Shown: positions 8,180 through 16,158 of the stretch, in pieces | Position numbering within the stretch: the first letter of the stretch is position 1 | Layout: each line of letters begins with the position of its first letter | Origin: Methanocalculus natronophilus | GTDB taxonomy: Archaea; Halobacteriota; Methanomicrobia; Methanomicrobiales; Methanocorpusculaceae | Assembly (NCBI RefSeq): GCF_038751955.1 | Contig: NZ_JBCEXH010000002.1 | Location: 291,665 to 355,664, forward strand | Direction of reading: 5' to 3' | DNA length: 64,000 bases | The notes under the pieces: generated by a model | Seen by the model: only the letters and a program-made list of their open reading frames with translations | Database searches by the model: none | Told to the model about the DNA's origin: nothing | Translations under genes and position numbers: made by a program

Positions 8180-8725
8180 ATGAGCCATGATCAGCACGAG
8201 GCCGGCCACCATCACCATACAAACCAGGCTGGTACGCCAACCGATCGCGTCCCAATCAGGGCGGCAGTGATCACCGTCTCCACAACACGAACAAGAACCG
8301 ATGACAGATCCGGCAGGACCGCAACTGATCTCCTTGCCGCAGCCGGTATCGGGGTGGTATTCTATCGTATTGTGGCTGACCGCGAGGATGCGATCCAGGC
8401 AGCCCTCCAGGAGGCCCTCACTGAGGCAGACTGCATCATCCTTAACGGGGGCACAGGCCTCACCCCGGATGACTGCACCATTGAAGCGGTCAAACCACTC
8501 CTTGAGAAGGAGATGCCCGGGTTTGGGGAGCTCTTCCGGCAGAAGAGCATCGCCGAGGTTGGAACAGCAGTCATCCTCTCACGCGCAACCGCCGGGATCA
8601 TCTCCGGCCGGGCCATCTTCTGTATACCGGGATCAACAAAAGCGGTCAGGCTGGCAGTTGAAGATATAATCATCCCTGAGATCCGGCATATCCTTGCCCA
8701 TGCAGCCCCCAGACGGGAGAGCTAA
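8180..8725 (+). CDS. moaB: Molybdenum cofactor biosynthesis protein, MoaB/MogA family
   Basis: MPT-binding fold protein of 181 residues acting in molybdopterin (here also tungsten-pterin) cofactor maturation, cytoplasmic. After a His-rich N-terminal tail (GHHHHTNQ, residues 9-16) comes the conserved core: AAVITVSTTRT, a DRSGRT adenylate/phosphate region, LNGGTGLTPDD with the characteristic GGTG loop, and FCIPGSTKAVRLA. Archaeal MoaB-type proteins usually supply the MPT-adenylyltransferase step. The ATG at 8180 lies just after the origin region. The cofactor is needed by formylmethanofuran and formate dehydrogenases, the latter beginning at the right end of this window. The His-rich tail may bind metal (inference). 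Confidence 0.9.
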   Translation: MSHDQHEAGHHHHTNQAGTPTDRVPIRAAVITVSTTRTRTDDRSGRTATDLLAAAGIGVVFYRIVADREDAIQAALQEALTEADCIILNGGTGLTPDDCTIEAVKPLLEKEMPGFGELFRQKSIAEVGTAVILSRATAGIISGRAIFCIPGSTKAVRLAVEDIIIPEIRHILAHAAPRRES

Positions 8726-8726
8726 G

Positions 8727-8735
8727 TTTTTTTTT
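8727..8735 (+). terminator. T9 tract after moaB
   Basis: Nine consecutive T directly after the moaB stop codon, the typical oligo-T archaeal terminator. It lies in the space before the convergent cgi121. Confidence 0.6.
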
Positions 8736-8877
8736 CAACGGCGAGGGAGAGATCCATAAGGGGGAGGCCGGAGATGCGTATCCCGGTTGCCAGGAGAAGA
8801 AAAAGAGATCCCGGAAGAAGAAACTCCGGGCACTGCACCCGTCCCCTTCCACTTCCCCCTTCTTTTCCAGAACTTCC

Positions 8878-9396
8878 TTACTTCAGGACATTCAACAGTG
8901 CGGTCCGCTCAACAACCAGTTCGGCTATCCGCCTGCGGCCGACCGCCTCAAGCTCGGGGTCTGTGATCCCAAAAAGCTCCTTGAGGACTGGTATTCGGCG
9001 ATCCGGTATCTCGTCTTCATCCGGGATGATCGAGATCCTGCTCTCCAGCTCCTCCCAGACCGGGGCGGAATCGGGGATGACTGCCACCCATGCAGTCATC
9101 TCCCCCTCATGCAGCCCGAATTTCATTGCAACTCCTGTCTGCCGCTGGCCGGATGCATACAGGAGCACCTCCATCTCAAGGCTCCTTGCGGTCATGGCCT
9201 GCTCTTCCTCAGCACGCAACGCCTGATCCAGCGCGGCACGTGCATGTATGCGGCCGGCCATCAATTCTGCGTCCATAAGGACGATCCGGACACCAAAGCG
9301 CTCCTGCAGCGCCCTGAGATCCCCGAGAAACTCACTCACAGAATCAATTCTGCATCTTCCCAACTTCAATGACCAGGCAGTATCTTCTCTCATCAT
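8878..9396 (-). CDS. cgi121: KEOPS complex subunit Cgi121
   Basis: Subunit of the KEOPS complex that makes the universal t6A37 modification in ANN-decoding tRNAs; Cgi121 binds the tRNA 3' end and activates Bud32. The 172-residue protein shows the family core: VLMDAELMAGRIHARAALDQ, then EMEVLLYASGQRQTGVAMKFGL, with the conserved YASGxRQ motif, and a short C-terminal helix. It lies next to hel308 on the same strand, an association seen in other methanogens. Start ATG 9396 or 9393. Its first 28 bases overlap a divergent small membrane ORF. Confidence rests on the motif rather than a search. Confidence 0.8.
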   Translation of the reverse strand: MMREDTAWSLKLGRCRIDSVSEFLGDLRALQERFGVRIVLMDAELMAGRIHARAALDQALRAEEEQAMTARSLEMEVLLYASGQRQTGVAMKFGLHEGEMTAWVAVIPDSAPVWEELESRISIIPDEDEIPDRRIPVLKELFGITDPELEAVGRRRIAELVVERTALLNVLK

Positions 9397-9548
9397 TCAC
9401 CATTCCGTTCGTACTTGTTGGAGTAGTGGTACTTGTATACGGGATAATGGTTACATATACCTCATCCAACGTATCGTGGTACCTCATCACCATGTTGTCA
9501 GGTCTCTTTTCAATTATTGTTTCCAACAGTCAGATCTCCTGCTCATGA
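9369..9548 (+). CDS. Small two-helix membrane protein, unannotated-size ORF
   Basis: A 59-codon frame from ATG 9369 to TGA 9548 that encodes two strongly hydrophobic segments: about residues 9-30 (FTIPFVLVGVVVLVYGIMV) and 37-52 (WYLITMLSGLFSIIVS), joined by a short polar TYTSSN loop, with Arg3 before the first helix. The composition is unlike a random shadow frame, and the opposite strand gives a polar product without domains. It fills the gap between cgi121 and hel308 and starts 28 bp inside the divergent cgi121 5' end. No ribosome site is visible, so a leaderless transcript would be needed. Function unknown. Confidence 0.45.
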   Translation: MTRQYLLSSFTIPFVLVGVVVLVYGIMVTYTSSNVSWYLITMLSGLFSIIVSNSQISCS

Positions 9549-9636
9549 CCGAACCAGGGGTACCTGATACCTGGTTTTTCAGGGTTTTGATGATATCCGG
9601 GTCTCCCGTGTTTGGGCTCTTCTCTTTTTTTGGTAA

Positions 9637-11991
9637 TCAGTCACCAAAAAAGTCCTGGATCTCCTGCTGGCCCTGCTTTCTGCCTCTCCTGGCCTGCACC
9701 CGATCACCAGACCTCTCCGGAGAAAGGGCCTTTTCCGGCCCAGGCTTTCTGCCTCTTCTGCCTGTTTCTTTCGGATCGCTTCTCCTCTCCTGCTGCCTCT
9801 CTTCGGGATACCTGGTTCTGCCGTCTGTTTTTTCTGTACCTTCACGCTCTATCTGGCCGATGATTGCTTCTGCGGTCTTCTGGCCGATGATCCGGCCAAT
9901 CACCGAAACACCGGCAGCAGCAACAGAGGCCGGGGTATCATATCCGCTGTTGAAGAGCTGACGGGCACGGACACGGCCGATTCCCCTGAGCCGGATGAGT
10001 GGCAGGAGCTCTTCCTTTATACCATGACGGATCCGGATCTCCAGGTTGCTTACCTCACGCAGGAGATCGGGGTTCTCCCGCCGGGTGATCTCCCGCGCCC
10101 CATGGACGATCCAGCCGATCCCCTCGACAAGCCCGTGGATGTCTCCAGGTCCGATTCCAAAGCGCTCAGCAATCATCTCGATTGAGAGTTCATTGATCCA
10201 GTCATGGAGGACAAGTGCGGTCTTGATGGCGCAGACGATCTCCTCGTACCCAAGCCATGGAATGGCATCTTCGGGCCTCCCGATGAGAAACTCCTCTTCC
10301 TGCTCTTCCATGACCACTTCGATGATGTCACGGTCAGCGGCTCTCAGATAGAGCCTGAACATATCAGGGGTTGCACAGAGGAGATGGAGGAGGCCAAACG
10401 GCGTGACGAGATCCCTTTCCTGCAGTGCGTCTGCGATCATCACTGCAGACCGCGGGTCAAGATAGAGACGGGATGTGAGACTGCCAAGCTCTGTTCCCTC
10501 AACCCTCCCCCCGAGATCGATTATCATCTCCATCTCCTCGAGATCCCGTATCACCCGGTTGCAGATCCGGTTCAGGTGCTTCAGGTTTGCATGGCGTGCT
10601 CCATAGAAACTCCCCTCAAAGAACCCGGAGATGGCATCGGTGTCTGTTGCTTCCCCTCCTGTTACAAGAGCAAGTATCCGGGAGAGAAGGGCGGATCGTG
10701 ATGCGCACTGTGAATCGATCTCTTCTGCGCCAGCTTCAATGAACTCTTCAAAGAGCTGGTCAACCTGGGTTTTGTTCCGTCCGATAAGGACAGCCTCTCC
10801 AAAGGGGTCAAGGCCGGGCCTCCCTGCCCGTCCGGCCATCTGACGGTATTCCCTGACGGGAATTGGCACCTGCCCCTCTCCGGGGACAAACCTGTGGACG
10901 CTGTTGATGACGACCCGGCGTGCGGGGAGGTTTAAGCCTGCTGCAAGGGTGGGCGTTGAGGCGATCGCCCTGATTGTATTCTCCCTGAACCCCTGCTCCA
11001 CCAGTCTCCTTGCATCCCGGGAGAGCCCGGCATGATGGAAGGCTGCACCGTTTCTGATGCAGTCTCCAAGACTTTGGGCAACCGAGCTCTCATCAGCTTT
11101 TTCAATGCTGTCTGCAATATCGTGGAGAGCGGGATTCTCAAGGCGGAGTGCGGCGGCGATTCGTTTTGCAGCACCTTCGGCATTCCTCCGGGAGGAGACA
11201 AAGACGAGTGCCTGGCCGCCGGAATCGATTGTGTCAAGACAGAGGTTGGTATCGGGATCCTTCTTCTCTGATGGAACAACCAGTTCACACCCATCGGCAA
11301 ACCGGATCGCGCCACGGAAATAGACCCCTTCCCTGAGATCGACCGGGCGCCAGTCCGACTCTATCAGTTCCGCATTGAGCCATTTTGCGAGTTCGTTGGG
11401 GTTTCCTATGGTTGCGGAGAGGCCGATTACCTGGATAGCCGGCTTTCTCTTCCGCATTGTGGTGATCACCATCTCAAGGGTTGCTCCACGGCTCTCGTCA
11501 CCGATGAGATGAATCTCGTCGATGACAACAAGGCTTACCTTCTCTATCCAGCCTGCCCGGTTTCTCAGGAGGCTGTCAACCTTCTCAGAGGTGGCGACGA
11601 TGATATCGGATCTCCCGAGGATCTCATCTTTCCTGTCAAAATCACCGGTTGCTATCCCGATTCTGACACCTTTCCCGGAAAACTCCTCGTACTTCTCACT
11701 TGCCAGAGCCCTGAGGGGGACGATATAGAGGCATTTCCCCCCTCTCTTGATCTGGTGGTGCATCGCCATCTCCGCAACAAGCGTCTTGCCACTTGCGGTA
11801 GGTATGGAAATCAGGAGGTTTTTCCCCTCAAAGAGCCCTCTCTCAATACATGCTGCCTGGGGTGGATAGAGTGTGCGGATACCTCTTGCGTAGTACTGAC
11901 CCACCAGGTCCTCCGGGATCGGCAAACTCTCAAGAGGCACCCCCGGAACCCCTTTATTTCCATTGGAAAGCTCATCCGACACAGCGATCAC
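9637..11991 (-). CDS. hel308: ATP-dependent DNA helicase Hel308
   Basis: Superfamily 2 Ski2-like 3'-5' DNA helicase that acts at stalled replication forks. Up to 784 residues. RecA-like domain 1 has the Q-motif region RTLYPPQ, Walker A PTASGKT, and motif II DEIHLIG; SAT in LSATIGNP; domain 2 has HHAGLSRDARR, TPTLAAGLNLPARRV and QMAGRAGRPG. A winged helix and ratchet domain follow, then a helix-hairpin-helix LRGIGRVRARQLFN. The C-terminal 60 residues are a highly charged extension (EKTDGRTRYPEERQQERRSD) with a KxxQxxxxxFF-like end, IQDFFGD, that resembles a PCNA-interacting peptide. The longest frame starts at GTG 11991; a GTG at 11940, nearer the usual start (LPIPEDL), is likelier and would leave ORB 6 just upstream. 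Confidence 0.95.
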   Translation of the reverse strand: MIAVSDELSNGNKGVPGVPLESLPIPEDLVGQYYARGIRTLYPPQAACIERGLFEGKNLLISIPTASGKTLVAEMAMHHQIKRGGKCLYIVPLRALASEKYEEFSGKGVRIGIATGDFDRKDEILGRSDIIVATSEKVDSLLRNRAGWIEKVSLVVIDEIHLIGDESRGATLEMVITTMRKRKPAIQVIGLSATIGNPNELAKWLNAELIESDWRPVDLREGVYFRGAIRFADGCELVVPSEKKDPDTNLCLDTIDSGGQALVFVSSRRNAEGAAKRIAAALRLENPALHDIADSIEKADESSVAQSLGDCIRNGAAFHHAGLSRDARRLVEQGFRENTIRAIASTPTLAAGLNLPARRVVINSVHRFVPGEGQVPIPVREYRQMAGRAGRPGLDPFGEAVLIGRNKTQVDQLFEEFIEAGAEEIDSQCASRSALLSRILALVTGGEATDTDAISGFFEGSFYGARHANLKHLNRICNRVIRDLEEMEMIIDLGGRVEGTELGSLTSRLYLDPRSAVMIADALQERDLVTPFGLLHLLCATPDMFRLYLRAADRDIIEVVMEEQEEEFLIGRPEDAIPWLGYEEIVCAIKTALVLHDWINELSIEMIAERFGIGPGDIHGLVEGIGWIVHGAREITRRENPDLLREVSNLEIRIRHGIKEELLPLIRLRGIGRVRARQLFNSGYDTPASVAAAGVSVIGRIIGQKTAEAIIGQIEREGTEKTDGRTRYPEERQQERRSDPKETGRRGRKPGPEKALSPERSGDRVQARRGRKQGQQEIQDFFGD
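11948..11970 (-). repeat. ORB-like box 6 at the 5' end of hel308
   Basis: ACCCCTTTATTTCCATTGGA followed by AAG, the same consensus as the oriC boxes, about 4 kb from box 5. It lies either inside the first codons of hel308 (if translation starts at 11991) or directly upstream of its start (if at 11940). Possible roles are Orc1/Cdc6 control of hel308 or an outlying origin element. Confidence 0.75.
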
Positions 11992-12046
11992 ATCGATACA
12001 TTCATATCAGGAGCCCTGAATTATTTTTCTCTCCCATCCTTCGTCG

Positions 12047-12247
12047 TTATCTCTCTATTAGCTGGTAAATATGAGGTTTTTTACAATTCAAACCCCAATA
12101 TGCCAGCTCTCTTTCCTGCATCCGGTAGCACCAATTGAGGGCACCACTACCCGGACTCCAACTCATGCGATCCCCCATTGCCCTGATCTCCACACTCACT
12201 TCCCAATCCGGCTTGTCGAGTACGATCTGCAAAATGTCTGGAGGCAT
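12047..12247 (-). CDS. Possible small hypothetical protein between KH gene and hel308
   Basis: A 66-residue frame from ATG 12247 in an otherwise empty 315-bp gap on the strand of its neighbours. The composition is protein-like: VLDKPDWEVSVEIRAMGD, then GALNWCYRMQERELAYWGLN. No domain is recognised. Upstream there is no evident ribosome site. It may be a remnant rather than a gene. Confidence 0.3.
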   Translation of the reverse strand: MPPDILQIVLDKPDWEVSVEIRAMGDRMSWSPGSGALNWCYRMQERELAYWGLNCKKPHIYQLIER

Positions 12248-12306
12248 TCACTCAATCCATGGAAAGGATACCTGGTCTATTCACGGTATCCCGATATGGC
12301 TCCTGG

Positions 12307-12849
12307 TTAGTAGTAGTAGCCGATCAGATCCTGTTTCGCCTCTTTCTTCCTCTTGTCGAGGAAGCCAAAGACGCTTGCATGGTCTGCGCCCTCAACAAGC
12401 ATCTCGATTGCTTTTCGTGACGTCTGCACCGGCTCGGGAAGCCCGATGATCCCGACAGTCTTTCCATAGATTGATACGGCTGTGCCGGTCATGCTCTCGA
12501 TCTGATCACGGGCTTTTCCGTCCCTGCCGATGATCCGCCCGCGGAGCCGGTTCATCTTCTGGGGGGTGTCAGCAACATTTGAGAGATCGAGGATATCAAG
12601 GATGATATCTTCATCTTCAAAGAGCCGGAATGCCCTCTCTGGTGAAAAACCTCTTCCGAGAGCCCGTATTACCTCGGTTGCCCTGAGCACGCCGACTGCG
12701 TCCTCCCCGTCAACCGTAACCACGCCTTCGGCGCTGTCTACCTGTATCTCAGCACCCGACTGCTCTTCAATAGCCTTCCGGGTTGCGCCACCTTTTCCAA
12801 TGATGACCCCGATACGATCGGCAGCCACTTTCAGTTCCTGGATAGTCAT
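12307..12849 (-). CDS. KH-domain RNA-binding protein (Pno1/Dim2-like)
   Basis: Archaeal counterpart of eukaryotic Pno1/Krr1, an RNA-binding factor linked to small-subunit ribosome biogenesis. Two KH domains are visible: GVIIGKGGATRKAIEEQSG (about residues 14-32) and GRIIGRDGKARDQIESMTG (about residues 100-118), each with the GxxG loop. The C-terminus RKKEAKQDLIGYYY is characteristic of the family. ATG 12849 is preferred over an in-frame TTG at 12864. It follows rio1 by about 20 bp on the same strand; the KH-RIO1 pairing is widely conserved in archaea and matches their joint role in 40S/30S maturation. Confidence 0.9.
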   Translation of the reverse strand: MTIQELKVAADRIGVIIGKGGATRKAIEEQSGAEIQVDSAEGVVTVDGEDAVGVLRATEVIRALGRGFSPERAFRLFEDEDIILDILDLSNVADTPQKMNRLRGRIIGRDGKARDQIESMTGTAVSIYGKTVGIIGLPEPVQTSRKAIEMLVEGADHASVFGFLDKRKKEAKQDLIGYYY

Positions 12850-12870
12850 AGTATATGCTCTCAAATTTTT

Positions 12871-13677
12871 TTATGGGGTGAAGAAGTCTTCACCAACGAT
12901 CCCTCGCAAGATCTCGTGTTCATCCTGTATCTTGCACCGGTTCCCGAAATACCTGTTGATGTTTTTGATATCCCGGAAGAGGAAGCGGTGGGCAGAGGGG
13001 TGCTCCGGGGTCACTGCCTGGCCCATATCAATCAGCCAGAGCCTCCCGTCTCCATGGAGGATATTATACTCTGAGAGATCCCCATGGATGAGCCGTGCCT
13101 TCTGGTAGAGATCGGTAATGATGTTCAGGATTTCGGTATACGCTGCCTCGGCATCGCCTGGTGGTGCAAGCCTCAGCTGGGGATAGGGAACTCCTTCCCT
13201 TCCCAAAAACTCCATGATCAGGATATTCCGATCAAAGGTGATCGGTTCAGGCACAAAAATCCCCGCTTCATGTGCACGGGAGAGGTTTGCGTACTCTTTC
13301 CGTGTCCATGCGAAGATGATCTCTTTTTTTGTCTTCCTGATACTGGCAAACCGCGGATCCCCGAGAATGTATTCGCTCATGGCATTGAAGTTCCCGGTCC
13401 GGATCCGGTAGATCTTGATGACGCAGTCAATGCCTCCCTCCCGCTCTGCAATGAAGACGTTGGCCTCCTTGCCGGTGGAGATTGATCCCCCAAGAGCGGT
13501 GAATTCTTTTTTGTTTGCAAGCTTGTAGAGTGCATGGAGCGTCACCTCATCAAAGACCTCGTCTCTGACCTTCCGCTGGTCGGTATCCCGTATCCTGATA
13601 CCCATCCGGGAGAGCTCACGGTCGAGCTTCTCTACCCGGAGATCTGTTTTTTTGGCTTCCTCTCCCCGCCGGACCAT
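12871..13677 (-). CDS. rio1: RIO1 family atypical serine kinase/ATPase
   Basis: Atypical protein kinase/ATPase of small-subunit ribosome maturation, 268 residues. The flexible P-loop STGKEANVF (about 67), the ATP-positioning lysine in DCVIKIYR, catalytic loop LIHGDLSEYNIL (about 196-207) and metal-binding LIDMGQAV are all intact, so it is probably active. The N-terminal helical RIO1 signature is short. It lies 6 bp downstream of tyrS and about 20 bp upstream of the KH gene, so tyrS-rio1-KH is one transcription unit on the minus strand. Confidence 0.95.
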   Translation of the reverse strand: MVRRGEEAKKTDLRVEKLDRELSRMGIRIRDTDQRKVRDEVFDEVTLHALYKLANKKEFTALGGSISTGKEANVFIAEREGGIDCVIKIYRIRTGNFNAMSEYILGDPRFASIRKTKKEIIFAWTRKEYANLSRAHEAGIFVPEPITFDRNILIMEFLGREGVPYPQLRLAPPGDAEAAYTEILNIITDLYQKARLIHGDLSEYNILHGDGRLWLIDMGQAVTPEHPSAHRFLFRDIKNINRYFGNRCKIQDEHEILRGIVGEDFFTP

Positions 13678-13683
13678 CTCCTC

Positions 13684-14640
13684 TTATCCCCGTTTCGTGC
13701 TCATAATAAACTCGTATGCTGGTTGGAGCACCTCGGCAAGTCCTTCTGCACAGGCGTTCTTTGCATCCATTGGATGGATCTCTCCTGCTGCAAATGCCGC
13801 CTCAAATGCCTCCATGGAATCGAACCCGACGTCGCCACCGTATTTTTCAGGTCTTTTGATCTCGATTCTTCCAAGACGCGGGAAGATATGGTGTGTAAAG
13901 ATCTCTATGATCGGGTTCTCGTGGATCTCGGGCGGACAGTAGGCCTTTTTGATCTTCTTCCTGATCTCCTCCTCGGAATCAGCAACAGATATGACGTTTC
14001 CGGCTGACGACGCCATCTTCTTCCCGTCCAGGCCCTGGATGATCGGGGTGTGGATGCAGACGGGCGGTTTCTTATCGATTGCCCCGAGATGTTCGCGGGC
14101 GAGCATATGGATCTTCCGCTGGTCGATCCCCCCGACGGCGGCATCGACATTGAGTGCTGCAATATCAACCATCTGCATGATCGGGTAGACCATCTGTGAC
14201 ACGGTTGGTGCCTCCATTGCCCGGCCAACCTCATCCATGCTCCGTTTTGCCCGGTTCAGTGTCACCTGCTGGGAGAGTTCGAGGACATCCAGCTGATAGT
14301 CGGGGTTCAGCTGGAGATCGGTCCCGATCACAAATTCCGCTCCCTTGAGCCCGACTGCCTCAATACAGGCCCTGTTATATTCTGCAAGCTCCCGGACCTC
14401 TTCCAGTGTTCCTTTCCGGTTGAGGAACGCGTGGAGATCGGCGAGGAGAACGACCACGTGAAAACCCGCCTCTTTCATATCGATGAGTTTGTTGATGGTG
14501 ACGAGATGGCCGAGATGGATCTCTCCTGACGGTTCGTATCCTGCATAGACGGTTTTTTTCTGCTGGGAGAGGGTCGTGCGAAGCTCTTCTTCCGTGATGA
14601 TTTCCACGGTATTCCGCGCCACGAGATCAAATGGATCCAT
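13684..14640 (-). CDS. tyrS: Tyrosyl-tRNA synthetase, archaeal type
   Basis: Class I aminoacyl-tRNA synthetase charging tRNA-Tyr, 318 residues, the compact archaeal/eukaryotic form without a C-terminal S4 domain. HIGH-equivalent HLGH (42-45) within YEPSGEIHLGHL, tyrosine-binding segment around QLNPDYQL, and KMSKS-equivalent KMASS within DGKKMASSAGN. ATG 14640. First gene of the tyrS-rio1-KH unit; it diverges from the ATPase gene beginning near 14862. Confidence 0.97.
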   Translation of the reverse strand: MDPFDLVARNTVEIITEEELRTTLSQQKKTVYAGYEPSGEIHLGHLVTINKLIDMKEAGFHVVVLLADLHAFLNRKGTLEEVRELAEYNRACIEAVGLKGAEFVIGTDLQLNPDYQLDVLELSQQVTLNRAKRSMDEVGRAMEAPTVSQMVYPIMQMVDIAALNVDAAVGGIDQRKIHMLAREHLGAIDKKPPVCIHTPIIQGLDGKKMASSAGNVISVADSEEEIRKKIKKAYCPPEIHENPIIEIFTHHIFPRLGRIEIKRPEKYGGDVGFDSMEAFEAAFAAGEIHPMDAKNACAEGLAEVLQPAYEFIMSTKRG

Positions 14641-14861
14641 GGCATACTATTTGGCAACCTGAGGTGTTTAATGTGTGGGAAAAACGCGCCCCCGGAATGG
14701 CTGAACCACGAAGCCCGGGTTCCGATCCGGCAACACCTCTCTCTTTATTTCGGTTGGTGCCAATTGGAAGCGCCAATCGGAGGCGGTATGAGAGAGCGGC
14801 AGTACACTTGCCAGAGGGCATTCACTCACATGCTGCGGGGCTTGCAGCTATTGCCCGGATA

Positions 14862-16127
14862 ATGGAAGAAGAAGGTATCGTGGAAGAAGAAGCCATCGTG
14901 AAAGAAGAAGCCTGCAGGAGCGTGAACGAAACCAACCGGGTGGATACCTGGGAAAAAGCCAAAAATCCCAACGAGCCGCCTGCCTGGACAGAAACAGGGG
15001 AGAACCCCTTCAATTTTTGCGATCCCGTCTCAGACGACCGGTTTATCAATCGAAAAGAGGAGCTCTTTCGGCTGAAATCATATCTTCGAAACGGCAGAGA
15101 CGTTCTCCTCGTCTCGCCCGGCGGGTATGGCAAGACGTCCCTTATCCTCCGTGCATTGCGGGATCTTGACGGATCTGTGATCGGGATTCTTCCTGACGCA
15201 GCTGCGCTTCGCTCCCCTGCTGATCTCGCAACTGCCCTTTCCAGGAGCAGCAGCCCTCGCTCATCCCTCTCCAGGCTGCGATCCACCATACAAAGGCTTC
15301 TCCTTGGAATAGAACTGAAGATAACCATTGAAACGGATCCTGCAATTACTATCTCTCCTGTATATGCCGGATCTGCAGAAACCTGGAAGACTGCCCTTTC
15401 TCTCCCGGTTCGACTTGCCAGGGAGAAGAACTGCAGGGTTGTTCTTGTCTTTGAACACTTTGCCCTGGCCGCTGGTACTGTTTTGCTTCAGTATCAGCTG
15501 AAAGAAGCATTGTATCATCTGAAAGAGGCATTTGGTGAGAAAAGCAATGTCTCCTGCTGCTTTCTCCTGGACAGGCCACATATGATCTCCCGTCTCTTCG
15601 GCTCCCCTTCAGGCCCGCTCTCTGCATCCGCTGCCCTTCTCTCCCTCCCCCCTCTTCCAATGGAGGCAACAGCACAGGCAATCGCGAGAATGTTTTGGGA
15701 AAGCGGTATCAGAACAGCTCCCGGTCTCCCTCAGACGATCTGCGAAAGGGTGAGGGGCCATCCCCGCTCTCTCATGCGCATCTGCTATGAACTCTGGCAG
15801 CGGGGGTCTTCAGGGATCACTCCTGATGAGGATGATCTCGATGATATTCTCAGGGGGCTGGTTGCCGAGGCGGATCTCCTGTACTCGTCTCTCTACTGGT
15901 CTCTCCCAACAAACCAGCGAAAGGTTCTCCTTGCGGTAGCTGCTGGAGAGGAGAAACTCTATGCCGGAGCATGTATGCGGCGATTTCATCTTGCATCGGC
16001 TGGCAGTGTCCATGCCGGTCTCCGCGGCCTTCATGCGGCAGGCCTGGTCTGGAGGGCCGGGTCGGGATACTGGATCCCGGAGACGCTCTTTCTCCTCTGG
16101 ATCAGGGAAAGAAATGGCTTGGAATGA
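14862..16127 (+). CDS. Archaeal-type P-loop ATPase with winged-helix tail
   Basis: A 421-residue member of the archaeal ATPase (STAND-like, MNS) group. Residues FINRKEELFRLKSYL lead into Walker A SPGGYGKTSL, a Walker B-like strand VVLVFEHFAL in which the usual acidic DE is replaced by EH, and a C-terminal winged-helix-like region (LPTNQRKVLLAVAAGEEKLYAG). Such proteins act as switches in regulation or defence; the partner here is unknown. The N-terminus contains 2.5 copies of an 18-bp direct repeat encoding EEEGIV/EEEAIV/KEEA (14864-14911). The upstream frame is open to 14631 but overlaps tyrS, so ATG 14862 is preferred; no ribosome site is seen. The first 60 residues are acidic and low-complexity. 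Confidence 0.7.
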   Translation: MEEEGIVEEEAIVKEEACRSVNETNRVDTWEKAKNPNEPPAWTETGENPFNFCDPVSDDRFINRKEELFRLKSYLRNGRDVLLVSPGGYGKTSLILRALRDLDGSVIGILPDAAALRSPADLATALSRSSSPRSSLSRLRSTIQRLLLGIELKITIETDPAITISPVYAGSAETWKTALSLPVRLAREKNCRVVLVFEHFALAAGTVLLQYQLKEALYHLKEAFGEKSNVSCCFLLDRPHMISRLFGSPSGPLSASAALLSLPPLPMEATAQAIARMFWESGIRTAPGLPQTICERVRGHPRSLMRICYELWQRGSSGITPDEDDLDDILRGLVAEADLLYSSLYWSLPTNQRKVLLAVAAGEEKLYAGACMRRFHLASAGSVHAGLRGLHAAGLVWRAGSGYWIPETLFLLWIRERNGLE

Positions 16128-16158
16128 AAAAAGGTGTCAGGAGATGATTTTGCCAGTC

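Noticed and set aside
14690..14750. tRNA-like stretch with GGGTTCCGATCC near the tyrS start
   Set aside because: T-arm stem is only 4 bp with an 8-nt loop; no acceptor or anticodon arm can be folded.
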